From: Citreimonas salinaria
Lineage (GTDB): Bacteria > Pseudomonadota > Alphaproteobacteria > Rhodobacterales > Rhodobacteraceae
NCBI RefSeq assembly: GCF_900107235.1
Contig: NZ_FNPF01000011.1
Coordinates: 1-64,000 of the forward strand
Length of the DNA stretch: 64,000 nucleotides
Direction of reading: 5' to 3'
Made by a program: the position numbers and the translations under genes. Positions 41,968-52,344 of this stretch are shown here, in pieces. A model generated the notes under the pieces. That model was not told where the DNA came from. It made no database searches and saw only the letters and a list, made by a program, of their open reading frames with translations. The first letter of the stretch is position 1. Every line of letters begins with the position of its first letter.

Positions 41968-44499
41968 ATGGACATCGTTCTCATCACCACCGTCATCGCC
42001 TCGCTTTTCCTCGTCATCGGCGCGGCCGAGCCGCTGGCCGCGCGGTTGCGACTGCCGTTCAGCGTGATCCTCGCGGTGCTCGGCGTCCTGATCGGCGTCG
42101 CGGCGATCTTCTTCCTGCGGACCGAGCTGACGGACGCGCTGAACCCCGTGGCCGAGGCGATCCTGGGGCTGCCGATCCGGTCGAACGTCTTCCTGTACGT
42201 TTTCCTGCCGACCCTGCTGTTCCAGGCGACGCTGGGGATGAACCTGCGCCGGATGCTGGACGACTGGGTGCCGATCCTGGTGCTGGCGGTCGTCGCGGTG
42301 GTCGTGGCGACGCTGAGTGTCGGCTATGCGTTGTCCTGGGCCAGTTCGCTGCCGCTCGCGGCGTGCCTGCTGATCGGCGCGATCGTGTCCACGACCGACC
42401 CGTCGGCGGTGGTCTCGATCTTCCGATCGATCTCGGCCCCGCGCAGGCTGGCGCGGATCATCGAGGGCGAAAGCCTGCTGAACGACGCCGCCGCCATCGC
42501 GCTGTTCGGCCTGTTCATGGGATTCGTCATGCTCGGCATCCCCGACCCGCAGCTGGGTGACGCGCTGGCGCGATTCCCGCTGCTGATCGCCGGGGGCGCC
42601 TTCACCGGCTGGCTGGCGGCGCGGTTCGCGGTCTGGGTCATGGCCATGTTCGCGCGGCATGAACTGGCGCAGATCTCGATCTCGGTCGCGTTGCCCTACC
42701 TTGCATACATCATCGCCGAGCAAAGCATCGGCGCGTCGGGCGTGATCGCGGTCGTCGCGGCCGGGCTGACGCTGAACCTGGCGGGGCCGGGGCGCCTGCC
42801 GCCGCAATCCTGGGCTAACCTGCGCGAGATCTGGGACGTCCTGGCGCATTGGGCCGGGGCGCTGATCTTCATTCTCGCGGCGCTGCTGATCCCGCGGCTG
42901 CTGGAGGATGCTCGGGTTGGAGACTTCCTGTTAGTTGGCGTGGTGATCCTGGCCGCGGTGGCGGCGCGTGCGGTGATCCTGTTCGTCCTGCTGCCGCTGC
43001 TGGCGAGGCTGCGGCTGTCGCCGCCGGTCGAGCGGCCATACCGCGCGGCGATCCTGTGGGGCGGCCTGCGCGGGGCGGTGACGCTGGCGCTGGCGCTGGC
43101 GGTGACCGAAAGCTTCCGGGTGCCCGACGGTATCCAGCGCGTGGTGGGTATTCTCGCCACCGGCTTCACGCTGTTCACGCTGATCGTGCAGGGCACGACG
43201 CTGCGCTGGATGATCGGCCGCTTGGGGCTGGATCGGTTGTCGCCGCTGGACGAGGCGCTGTCGCGGCAGGTGGTCGCTGTGGCGCTTCAAACCGTGCGCG
43301 AGGACGTGGCGCGCACCACCGAGAACTACGAGCTTGGCCACGACATCGTACGCTCCGAGGCCAAGCGCTTCGGCGACCGATTGGGCGCTGCGGTGAAATC
43401 GGCAGAGGACAGCGCCGACATCCTGGACCGCGACCGGATCACGCTGGGGCTGATCGCGCTCGCGGGGCACGAGCGCGACAGCATCCTTGCGCGGGTCCGC
43501 GAGCGCACGATCTCGTCGCGCATGGCCGAACGGGTGCTGTCGGACGCGGATCGGCTGATCGAGGGAGCGCGCGCGAACGGGCGCAGCGGGTATCAGCGCG
43601 CGGCACGACGCAGCGTCGCCTATGGCCGCGCCTTCCGCGCAGCGCTTCTGCTGCACAACCGCCTGGGGCTTTCGCGGCCGCTGGTGCAGCTGACAGCCGA
43701 CCGGTTCGAGGCGCTGCTGTCGCAGCGGCTGGTCCTGCGTGACCTCGGCGCCTTCATCGACGGGCGCATCCGCCGCATTCACGGAAAGCGCGTGGCCGAG
43801 CTGCTGCACGACCTGCTTGCCCGCCGCGTCGAGGCGGTCGAGACCGCGCTGGAGGGACTGCGCCTGCAATATCCAGGCTACGCCGATGAGCTGGAACGCC
43901 GCTTCATCCGGCGCACGGCGCTGCGGCTGGAGGAACGCGAATACGCGGCCATGCGTGATGACGGCCTTGTAGGGGCCGAGGTCTACGCCGCGCTGACGCA
44001 GGATCTGGACGCGCGCCGCGCCGCGGCCGAGGAGCGCCCGCGCCTGGACATCACGCTGCGCCGGCCCGACCTCGTGCGGCAATTCCCGCTGTTCGCCGAG
44101 CTTGACGATGCTGTGCTCAAGCGCCTCGGCCGGGCGCTGGAAACGCGCTACGTCAATGCGGGCGAGATCATCGTCCGCAAGGAGACTGCCGCGAGAAGCG
44201 CGTATTTTATCGCCTCGGGCGCGGTCGAGCTGGAAAGCGCCGGTCAAAGTTGGCGGCTGGGCCGCGGCGAGATGTTCGGCCAGATGGCGATCCTGCTGAA
44301 CAGGGCGCCCCGCACCGAGGTGCGCGCCATCGCGCCGTCGACACTGCTGATCCTCGACGAGACGCGCTTTCGCCGACTCGTGCGCCGCAGCAAGGCGCTG
44401 CGCGACGCGGTGCGCGCCAGCGCGGAAAAGCGCGGGATCGCGCCCGAGGATCTGTTCGCGGAATTCGCCGAAACCGCAGGGTCCGACAAGGCGTACTAG
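41968..44499 (+). CDS. Na+/H+ antiporter (CPA1) with C-terminal cyclic-nucleotide-binding domain
   Basis: Large membrane protein of 843 residues. The first about 410 residues form a CPA1 exchanger with VSTTDPSAVVSIFRSI and EGESLLNDAAAIALFG (acidic transport site), plus GGLRGAVTLALALAV. A long helical cytosolic region follows. The last about 130 residues are a cNMP-binding fold (FPLFAELDDAVLKRLGRAL, IVRKETAARSAYFIASGAVELE, LGRGEMFGQMAILLNRAPRTEVRA). This architecture resembles SOS1/sperm NHE-type exchangers. Control by cAMP-like ligands is possible, but whether the phosphate-binding Arg pocket (PRTEVRA) is functional needs structure. It is probably a single gene. Confidence 0.92.
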   Translation: MDIVLITTVIASLFLVIGAAEPLAARLRLPFSVILAVLGVLIGVAAIFFLRTELTDALNPVAEAILGLPIRSNVFLYVFLPTLLFQATLGMNLRRMLDDWVPILVLAVVAVVVATLSVGYALSWASSLPLAACLLIGAIVSTTDPSAVVSIFRSISAPRRLARIIEGESLLNDAAAIALFGLFMGFVMLGIPDPQLGDALARFPLLIAGGAFTGWLAARFAVWVMAMFARHELAQISISVALPYLAYIIAEQSIGASGVIAVVAAGLTLNLAGPGRLPPQSWANLREIWDVLAHWAGALIFILAALLIPRLLEDARVGDFLLVGVVILAAVAARAVILFVLLPLLARLRLSPPVERPYRAAILWGGLRGAVTLALALAVTESFRVPDGIQRVVGILATGFTLFTLIVQGTTLRWMIGRLGLDRLSPLDEALSRQVVAVALQTVREDVARTTENYELGHDIVRSEAKRFGDRLGAAVKSAEDSADILDRDRITLGLIALAGHERDSILARVRERTISSRMAERVLSDADRLIEGARANGRSGYQRAARRSVAYGRAFRAALLLHNRLGLSRPLVQLTADRFEALLSQRLVLRDLGAFIDGRIRRIHGKRVAELLHDLLARRVEAVETALEGLRLQYPGYADELERRFIRRTALRLEEREYAAMRDDGLVGAEVYAALTQDLDARRAAAEERPRLDITLRRPDLVRQFPLFAELDDAVLKRLGRALETRYVNAGEIIVRKETAARSAYFIASGAVELESAGQSWRLGRGEMFGQMAILLNRAPRTEVRAIAPSTLLILDETRFRRLVRRSKALRDAVRASAEKRGIAPEDLFAEFAETAGSDKAY

Positions 44500-44817
44500 G
44501 TCGGTCTCTCGGCGCCCGCACCCGCCCCGCCGACACGCGCCTCCTGACCCGCGGCTGACCCCGGCGTCATTTCCCTTGACCTAAGGGCCGCGATGCCCCA
44601 CATGAGCGGTGTCGCTGCGCTGCCGCGTGAGCATGCCGCGCCCCAAGGGGCCATCAGCGCACACCTTTTTCAGTTCCCCATCACGCAGGGTTCCTGACGC
44701 GACGGCCAGACGGCCCGGGACACACCCGGTCGTCCAGAGGTCCCGCGAACCCTCATGGGGCTGCGTGCCACGCAGCCTTGCAACGGGCCGCATCCGTGCG
44801 GTCATGAAGGATAACGC
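44500..44817. other. Long upstream region of the DEAD-box helicase, with a stem-loop
   Basis: About 318 nt without a gene. An 8-bp perfect stem (GGCTGCGT / ACGCAGCC, 44759-44777, loop GCC) lies about 40 nt before the helicase start. Long structured leaders are frequent for cold-responsive RNA helicase genes, so this may be a regulatory 5' leader. The transcript start is unknown. Confidence 0.45.
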
Positions 44818-46083
<1,266 letters not shown>

Positions 46084-46088
46084 CCATG

Positions 46089-46118
46089 AAGCGGCCCCCG
46101 GTGTTCCGGGGGCCGCTT
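46089..46118 (+). terminator. Rho-independent terminator of the helicase gene
   Basis: A perfect 13-bp stem (AAGCGGCCCCCGG / CCGGGGGCCGCTT) with loop TGTT starts 6 nt after the stop codon. The T tract is short (TTTC GTTC), as in many high-GC genomes. Confidence 0.88.
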
Positions 46119-46274
46119 TCGTTCGCGGGGTCTGCCTCCTCCGGTTTCCGCGTCACACGGAACCGCGGCTTGCGTCGACGGTAGAATAGTTGAAGCTCAA
46201 AAAACCGGCCCTGGCGTGGTTTGACCGCGCACTGCGTCCGGTGGGCCCGCCTGCGACCGCAACAGGAGTGATCC

Positions 46275-46982
46275 ATGTCCGAACCGCGCAACCCTTCCAT
46301 CCTTGTCTTCGACGTCAACGAGACGCTGCTCGATCTCACGACGCTCGAGCCGGTCTTCGGCCGGATCTTCGCAGATGCGCACGTCATGCGAGACTGGTTC
46401 GCGCAGGTGATCCTATACTCCGAAGCGATGACCTTGTCGGGACTCTACGCACCCTTCAGTGAACTGGCTGGCCCCGCGCTGCGCATGGTTGCCGAAACCC
46501 GGGGTATCGAGATATCGGACGCGGATGTCGACGACCTGAAGGCGCACATCGCGACGATGCCGGCACTGCCCGACGTGGCGCCGGCGCTCGAAAAGCTGCG
46601 CGACGCGGGGTTCCGGCTGGTGACGCTCACCAATTCGGCTCCCGGCCCGGCGCCGACCCCGCTGGAGCGCGCCGGGCTGGCGGTGTTCTTCGACCGGTCG
46701 TTCAGCGTGCACGAGGTCGGCCGCTTCAAGCCCGCGCCGGAATGCTATCGCCTCGTGTCAGACGAACTGCGAGTCGAGCCGCAGGACCTTTGCATGATCG
46801 CCTGCCACCATTGGGACGTTTTGGGCGCGCAGGCCGTCGGCTGCGCCGGCGCATTCGTCCGGCGTCCGGGCAACGCGGTGCTGTCGGTGGCGGACATGCG
46901 GCAGCCTGACATCACCGCCGACGGCATGGACGCCCTGGCCGACAGGATCATCGCGCAATGGGGCAGGGGCAGCATCGCCTGA
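46275..46982 (+). CDS. Haloacid dehalogenase type II (HAD superfamily)
   Basis: Hydrolase of 235 residues. The nucleophile Asp is in VFDVNETLLDL (about residues 11-21). Motif II Thr/Ser lies in LVTLTNSAPG, the Lys in GRFKPAPECYRLV, and the acidic end in MIACHHWDVLGAQAVG. The VNETLLD and TNS combination points to the 2-haloalkanoate dehalogenase type, which displaces halide by hydrolysis. Other HAD substrates cannot be excluded. Marine Roseobacters commonly carry such genes. The ATG has a moderate ribosome site (ACAGGAG). Confidence 0.87.
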   Translation: MSEPRNPSILVFDVNETLLDLTTLEPVFGRIFADAHVMRDWFAQVILYSEAMTLSGLYAPFSELAGPALRMVAETRGIEISDADVDDLKAHIATMPALPDVAPALEKLRDAGFRLVTLTNSAPGPAPTPLERAGLAVFFDRSFSVHEVGRFKPAPECYRLVSDELRVEPQDLCMIACHHWDVLGAQAVGCAGAFVRRPGNAVLSVADMRQPDITADGMDALADRIIAQWGRGSIA

Positions 46983-47223
46983 AATCGCAGTCCGGTAGCC
47001 CCTGACGAGATACCACTCAGGCGGACCCGGCGGCCGATTCGGAGTGCGACGGTGCCGAGCACGCGTCGATGCGACCAGCTCTGGCACAATTTCTCTAGCG
47101 GCCCCCGACGCTTGGCCGCTATGGTGCCTTGGCCTACGAAACGCTTGTTTCGCGACTGCGGCGCTTCATACTGGCCCGCGACATGTTGCGGTTGTGCCTC
47201 CTCAGCCTCCCGATCCGGAGCCT

Positions 47224-49470
47224 ATGCACCGCGTATCGGCCGGCGTCTCGCACGGGCATCGCTCCGTGACGGCCGAGGCTTGGGATCACCCCGCCCGGCC
47301 AAGCGCGATATACTGGCTGTTTGCACTCCTGTTCGTCACTGTCATGACACTGATTGCGACCCTCTACGTCTGGTACGAGCGGCGGGTCGAGGCTCTGGTC
47401 GAAATGGAGGCAGCCTACAGCGAACTGGAACTGGCCCTTTCCAGCGTCGCGCTGCGCCTGTCGGCCATGGCCTCGGTCATCGAGCGCGCCGATCGTATGA
47501 CGCCGACCGACTTCGCCGCCATATTCGAAGAAACTGCCGAAGCGACCAGCCGTCGGCATGAGCGCGCTATCGCGCTGATCCCGCATTTTCCCGACGGCAC
47601 GCTGGCGGATGTGAACAGTCTGACCGCCGCGCTGGCACCCGCCTATCGCGGCGCCGGTTATCCGGATTTCAAGGTATTCCCGCCATATGGCGGCGGGCCG
47701 CTGATGCCGGTAATCATGGCCGAACCGGCCGGCGCGCGGGCAGGTGTCGTCGGCTTCAACTTCGGGTCGAGCCCGCCGCGCTACGCGGCCGCGCGCCGGG
47801 CGATGGAAACTGGGGCGACGACAATGAGCGCGCCGGTCGTTCTATCCCAGGACGAGCCGTCGGCTCCGGCGAGCTTCCTGCTGGTCCACCCCCATTCGAC
47901 GGTCCGCTCCGGCCCCGGTACGGAGATTCCGGCCGGCGTGATCGCGGCCGGACTGACGCCGGAATCCCTGTTCGGCTATCACGTTCCCCTGTTCGACTAC
48001 ATCGACCTCACGGTGACGATCGGGATCGCCGAAGGCGCGCCGCTTGTGGTCGATCTGGACCCCGGATCGACGCCCGGCGCGATTCCCCTGCTGAGCGACC
48101 GACGCTTCGCCGATATCGATCTGCCGGGCTTCAGCGTACCGTTCGGCGCCTCGGCGGCGCTGCGGCCGCGCCCGATCGATCTTGTTCCGCCGCTTTTCGC
48201 GATCGCGTCGTCGATCCTGCTGCTGGCGCTGATCGCGCGGCAAATCGGCCAGCGCGATCGCCAGCGTCTGGCGCTGGAGCGCGCGCTGGCACGCAAGGAG
48301 ATCGAGCTGCGCGCCGTCGAGGAAACCCGCTCGCGCGCGGTACGGCTCGAGGCGCTGGGTCGGCTCGTGGGCGGCGTCGCGCACGACTTCAACAACATCC
48401 TCAGTGTCGTGATGGGCAACCTCGAACTGATGGCGAACACCTCCCCGGAGGAGCGGCCCCAGCTGGAAAGCGATGCGCTGTCCGCGGCCCGGCGCGGCGC
48501 CTACCTGACCAAGCAGTTGCTGGCCTATGGGCGGCGCTCGCATCTGAGGCCGGTGGACCTGGACGTCGCGGCGGCGCTGCGCGAAGCGGCGCAGATGCTG
48601 CGCCGCGTGCTGCCGGAATCGATCGAGCTTACGTCCAGCAGCGAGCGCGCGCTGTGGCACAGCCGGGTCGACCCCGACGGGCTGCAGAATGCGTTGCTCA
48701 ACCTGTCGCTGAATGCCCGCGACGCCATGGGTGGTCGCGGTTCGTTGCGCATCGAAGCGGCGAACCTGCGCATCACAGGCGAGGACAGCCCCGAACGGCC
48801 GCGCGAAGAACTGGTTCCGGGGCGCTACGTCTCGATCTCGGTCACCGACGACGGGTCGGGTATGGATGCGGCAACCATGGACCGCGCCTTCGATCCGTTC
48901 TTCACCACCAAGCACATGACCGAAGGGTCGGGGATGGGGCTGCCGTCGGTCCTGGGCTTCTGCAAGCAATCGGGCGGCACCTGCCGCCTGTCCAGCGAGC
49001 CCGGCGTGGGCACCACCGCACAGATCCTGCTGCCAGCCATCGCGCCGGTTCAACGGGAAACCGCCACTGCGGCAGGCGCAGGCGACGCCGCCGGGACCGG
49101 ATCGATCCTTCTGGCCGAGGATGAGCAGGCTGTAGGCCGCGTGATGATGCGTCAGCTTGAACAGGCCGGTTTCGCCGTAACCCTGGTTGGGTCGGGCGAC
49201 GAGGCGCTGGCCCTCCTCGAGGGCGGGGCCCGCTTTGATCTGCTGATCACCGATATCGTCATGGGCGGCAATGTGCAGGGGCCGGACCTCGCCCTGCGGG
49301 TCGAGCGCGACTTTCCGAAGATGCCGGTCGTTCTGGTGTCAGGCTACCCGCGCGAAGCTTCGCTGATTGGCAGCGGCGATGTACTGTCGCGGCACCAGCT
49401 GCTGTCCAAGCCAGTGCCCCGCGCCCTACTGATCGCCAAGGCGAAGGAGGCGATCGGCCGCGCGCCGTGA
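47224..49470 (+). CDS. Hybrid sensor histidine kinase with periplasmic CHASE domain
   Basis: Membrane sensor of 748 residues. Membrane helix 1 is at about residues 32-54 and helix 2 at about 322-342. Between them is a periplasmic CHASE-type domain (GVVGFNFGSSPPRYAAARRA). Then come HisKA (RLEALGRLVGGVAHDFNNIL with the phospho-His), an HATPase domain (NALLNLSLNARDAM, DDGSGM, EGSGMGLPSVLGF) and a receiver domain (ILLAEDEQAV, phospho-Asp in LLITDIVMGG, LSKPV). No separate response regulator is adjacent, so output probably goes through another protein. The ATG at 47224 has GGAG upstream. The signal is unknown. Confidence 0.92.
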   Translation: MHRVSAGVSHGHRSVTAEAWDHPARPSAIYWLFALLFVTVMTLIATLYVWYERRVEALVEMEAAYSELELALSSVALRLSAMASVIERADRMTPTDFAAIFEETAEATSRRHERAIALIPHFPDGTLADVNSLTAALAPAYRGAGYPDFKVFPPYGGGPLMPVIMAEPAGARAGVVGFNFGSSPPRYAAARRAMETGATTMSAPVVLSQDEPSAPASFLLVHPHSTVRSGPGTEIPAGVIAAGLTPESLFGYHVPLFDYIDLTVTIGIAEGAPLVVDLDPGSTPGAIPLLSDRRFADIDLPGFSVPFGASAALRPRPIDLVPPLFAIASSILLLALIARQIGQRDRQRLALERALARKEIELRAVEETRSRAVRLEALGRLVGGVAHDFNNILSVVMGNLELMANTSPEERPQLESDALSAARRGAYLTKQLLAYGRRSHLRPVDLDVAAALREAAQMLRRVLPESIELTSSSERALWHSRVDPDGLQNALLNLSLNARDAMGGRGSLRIEAANLRITGEDSPERPREELVPGRYVSISVTDDGSGMDAATMDRAFDPFFTTKHMTEGSGMGLPSVLGFCKQSGGTCRLSSEPGVGTTAQILLPAIAPVQRETATAAGAGDAAGTGSILLAEDEQAVGRVMMRQLEQAGFAVTLVGSGDEALALLEGGARFDLLITDIVMGGNVQGPDLALRVERDFPKMPVVLVSGYPREASLIGSGDVLSRHQLLSKPVPRALLIAKAKEAIGRAP

Positions 49471-49491
49471 GGCCGACTTGACGAAGACTTT

Positions 49492-49550
49492 TTGCGAATA
49501 AGTCGCAACTTGTTGACTCTTGCGAGCGACTTTCAATATCAACTGAGAGT
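49492..49550 (+). promoter_or_regulatory. sitABCD promoter region with palindromic metal-regulator-like boxes
   Basis: TTGCGA-ATAAG-TCGCAA (49492-49508) is a perfect 6+6 dyad. A second imperfect dyad, ACTTTCA-N8-TGAGAGT, lies at 49529-49550. Between them TTGACT (49513-49518) could be a -35 element with an AT-rich -10 near 49536. The layout suits a repressor such as Mur (Fur family), which controls sit genes in Rhodobacterales. The regulator identity is inferred. Confidence 0.6.
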
Positions 49551-49573
49551 GAACCTGCCGAAGGAGGCCCGAC

Positions 49574-50470
49574 GTGATCCTGCCGCGCATGCTTGTCCTG
49601 TCGATCGCGCTGAGCGTCGCGCTGCCGGTCGCGGCGCAGACCAGCGACAGGCTGAAGGTGGCCACGACCTTCACGGTCATAGCAGACATGGCGCGCAACG
49701 TCGCCGGCGACGCGGCCGAGATTGTCTCGATCACCAAGCCTGGCGCCGAGATCCACAATTACCAGCCGACGCCGCAGGACATCGTGCGCGCCTTGGACGC
49801 GGACCTGGTGTTGTGGAACGGGCTGAACCTGGAGCTGTGGTTCGAGCAGTTCCTGCGGAACCTGCGCGACGTGCCGTCGGTCACGGTAAGCGCGGGGATC
49901 GACCCGATCCCGATCGGCGAAGGCTCGTACGAAGGCATGCCCAACCCGCACGCGTGGATGGGGCTGGACAACGCGCTGATATACATCGACAACATAGCCA
50001 CCGCACTGGCGCAGGCCGACCCGCACAACGCCGGCACCTACGCCACCAACGCCGAGGCCTACAAGGAGCGCCTGCGCGATACGCTGCAGCCGCTGCGCGA
50101 CCGGATCGCCGAAATCCCGGAGGAGCGCCGCTGGCTGGTGACTTGCGAAGGCGCGTTTTCCTACCTCGCGCGCGACTTCGGGCTGCGTGAGCTCTATCTC
50201 TGGCCGATCAACGCCGACCAGGTGGGCACGCCGCAGCAGGTACGCGCGGTGATCGACGGGGTTCGCGAGAACGACGTGCCAGCCGTGTTCTGCGAAAGCA
50301 CGGTCAACACTGCGCCGGCGCAGCAGGTCTCGCGGGAAACCGGCGCGGAGTACGGCGGGGTGCTCTACGTCGACTCGCTCAGCGAAACCGACGGACCGGT
50401 GCCGACCTATCTGGACCTGTTGCGGGTGACGTCCGAAACCATCGTGGACGGGCTGGCCGGATCCGACTGA
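49574..50470 (+). CDS. sitA: Manganese/iron ABC transporter substrate-binding protein (SitA)
   Basis: Periplasmic metal receptor (cluster A-I/ZnuA-like) of 298 residues with a signal peptide (about 1-21). Metal ligands are probably the His in AEIHNYQPTP, the His in MPNPHAWMGLDNA, the Glu in VTCEGAFSYLARDFGL and the Asp in VDSLSETDGPVPTY. The absence of a His-rich loop between the first two ligands favours Mn/Fe over Zn. It starts with GTG at 49574, with AAGGAGG at an ideal distance. It is the first gene of a four-gene operon. Confidence 0.92.
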   Translation: MILPRMLVLSIALSVALPVAAQTSDRLKVATTFTVIADMARNVAGDAAEIVSITKPGAEIHNYQPTPQDIVRALDADLVLWNGLNLELWFEQFLRNLRDVPSVTVSAGIDPIPIGEGSYEGMPNPHAWMGLDNALIYIDNIATALAQADPHNAGTYATNAEAYKERLRDTLQPLRDRIAEIPEERRWLVTCEGAFSYLARDFGLRELYLWPINADQVGTPQQVRAVIDGVRENDVPAVFCESTVNTAPAQQVSRETGAEYGGVLYVDSLSETDGPVPTYLDLLRVTSETIVDGLAGSD

Positions 50471-50545
50471 TCCTTCCCGCGTTGAAGACCGGAGCCCGCG
50501 GGCCGGCCGCGGGATGACAGGACCGATGGGTCCGAAAGGCAAAGG

Positions 50546-51442
50546 ATGCGCGACACGATCCCTGCTACCGATCGCAACGGTGAAGGCGGCGCCGCAACCG
50601 GCATCTCGGCTCGCGATGTGACGGTGACGTATCGCAACGGTCACACCGCCCTGTGGGACGCGACCTTCGCGATCCCGCGCGGCACCGTCACTGCTCTGGT
50701 CGGCGTCAACGGTGCGGGCAAGTCGACGCTGTTCAAGGCGATCATGGGATTCGTCCCCGCGTCCGAGGGCGAGATCCGCATCCTCGGCCTTCCCGTGCGC
50801 GAGGCGCTGAAGCGCGGGCTCGTCGCCTACGTTCCGCAAAGCGAAGAGGTCGACTGGGCTTTCCCGGTACTTGTCGAGGACGTGGTGATGATGGGTCGCT
50901 ACGGGCACATGGGTTTTCTTCGCCGGCCGCGGGCGGCGGATCGCAAGGCCGTGGACGAGGCGCTGGCGCGGGTGAACATGTCCGACTACCGCCACCGCCA
51001 GATCGGAGAGCTGTCGGGCGGCCAGCGCAAGCGCGTCTTCCTTGCGCGTGCGCTGGCGCAGGAGGGGCAGGTGATCCTGCTGGACGAGCCCTTCACCGGC
51101 GTCGACGTCCGCACCGAGGAGCAGATCGTCGCCCTGATGCGCGACCTGCGCGACGAGGGGCGCGTGATGCTGGTCTCGACGCACAACCTCGGCTCGGTCC
51201 CAGAATTCTGCGACCGGACGATCCTGGTGAAGAACACGGTGCTGGGCTACGGCCCGACCGAGACGACCTTCACCCCCGAGAATCTGGAACGCACCTTCGG
51301 CGGTGTGCTGCGGCAGTTCACGCTGGGCGGTGGCGACCTGCACGATGACGAGGACGCACGCGCGCTGACGATCCTGACCGACGACGAACGTCCATTCGTG
51401 CAATACGGCGACACGACGCAGAAGGCCGAGCGCGACCGATGA
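50546..51442 (+). CDS. sitB: Manganese/iron ABC transporter ATP-binding protein (SitB)
   Basis: ATPase of 298 residues. Walker [10 protein letters not shown], the Q loop in [16 protein letters not shown], signature [17 protein letters not shown], Walker [11 protein letters not shown] and the switch His in [12 protein letters not shown] are intact. [12 protein letters not shown] is characteristic of the Sit/Mnt group. The C-terminal about 50 residues are acidic and extend beyond the core. Its stop overlaps sitC (ATGA). Confidence 0.93.
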   Translation: MRDTIPATDRNGEGGAATGISARDVTVTYRNGHTALWDATFAIPRGTVTALVGVNGAGKSTLFKAIMGFVPASEGEIRILGLPVREALKRGLVAYVPQSEEVDWAFPVLVEDVVMMGRYGHMGFLRRPRAADRKAVDEALARVNMSDYRHRQIGELSGGQRKRVFLARALAQEGQVILLDEPFTGVDVRTEEQIVALMRDLRDEGRVMLVSTHNLGSVPEFCDRTILVKNTVLGYGPTETTFTPENLERTFGGVLRQFTLGGGDLHDDEDARALTILTDDERPFVQYGDTTQKAERDR

Positions 51443-52344
51443 GCGTGCTGCTGGAGCCCTTCGCCTACGGCTACATGACGAATGCCATATGGGTCTCGGC
51501 CCTCGTAGGCGCCGTGTGCGCCTTCCTGTCGGCCTACCTGATGCTCAAGGGCTGGTCGCTGATCGGCGACGCGCTGTCCCACTCGGTCGTGCCGGGCGTG
51601 GCGGGCGCCTACATGCTGGGGCTGCCCTTCGCGCTGGGCGCATTCCTCGCCGGCGGGCTGGCGGCGGGCGCTATGCTGTTCCTGTCGGACCGCTCGGGAC
51701 TAAAGGCGGACGTGATCATCGGCCTGATCTTCACCAGCTTCTTCGGACTTGGGCTTTTCCTGATGTCTATCAACCCGATGGCCGTGTCGTTGCAGACAGT
51801 CACCATGGGCAACATTCTCGCGATCACGCCGGGCGATACGCTGCAATTGGCCATCATCGGTTTCGTGACACTGGCGATCCTGCTGGCCAAGTGGAAGGAC
51901 CTGATGGTTACCTTCTTCGACGAGACGCATGCCCGCACGATCGGCCTGCGGACCGGGCTGCTCAAGGGGGTGTTCTTCGTGCTCTTGTCGGCCAGCGTCG
52001 TGGCGGCGATGCAGACGGTGGGCGCTTTCCTGGTGATCGCGCTGCTGGTGACTCCCGGCGCCACGGCCTACCTGCTGTGCGACCGCTTCCCGCGGCTGAT
52101 CGCGCTTTCCGTCGCCATCGGCGCTACGACGAGTTTCGTCGGCGCCTATGCCAGCTATTTCCTGAACGGGGCGACGGGCGGTATCATCGTCAGCCTGCAG
52201 ACCGCGATCTTCCTGCTGGCCTTCGTCTTCGCGCCGAAACACGGAATGCTGGCCACCCGCGCCCGGGCGCGCGACGCCCGCCGCGATGGCGCCGGGCGGG
52301 GGCAAGGTGCGGTGCCGCTGGCACGAGAGGTCCCGAGGACATGA
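51439..52344 (+). CDS. sitC: Manganese/iron ABC transporter permease (SitC)
   Basis: Membrane permease of 301 residues, ABC-3 family, with about eight helices. [22 protein letters not shown]-like sequence ([20 protein letters not shown]) holds the conserved DAxSHxVLPG motif. [24 protein letters not shown] is also typical. It forms the channel with SitD and overlaps it by ATGA. Confidence 0.93.
   Translation: MSVLLEPFAYGYMTNAIWVSALVGAVCAFLSAYLMLKGWSLIGDALSHSVVPGVAGAYMLGLPFALGAFLAGGLAAGAMLFLSDRSGLKADVIIGLIFTSFFGLGLFLMSINPMAVSLQTVTMGNILAITPGDTLQLAIIGFVTLAILLAKWKDLMVTFFDETHARTIGLRTGLLKGVFFVLLSASVVAAMQTVGAFLVIALLVTPGATAYLLCDRFPRLIALSVAIGATTSFVGAYASYFLNGATGGIIVSLQTAIFLLAFVFAPKHGMLATRARARDARRDGAGRGQGAVPLAREVPRT

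Noticed and set aside
49259-51403. 714-codon open frame on the minus strand
   Set aside because: It lies antisense to the histidine kinase end, sitA and sitB, which have clear motifs. It is Arg/His/Gln-rich without family resemblance; long antisense frames are expected at this GC content.
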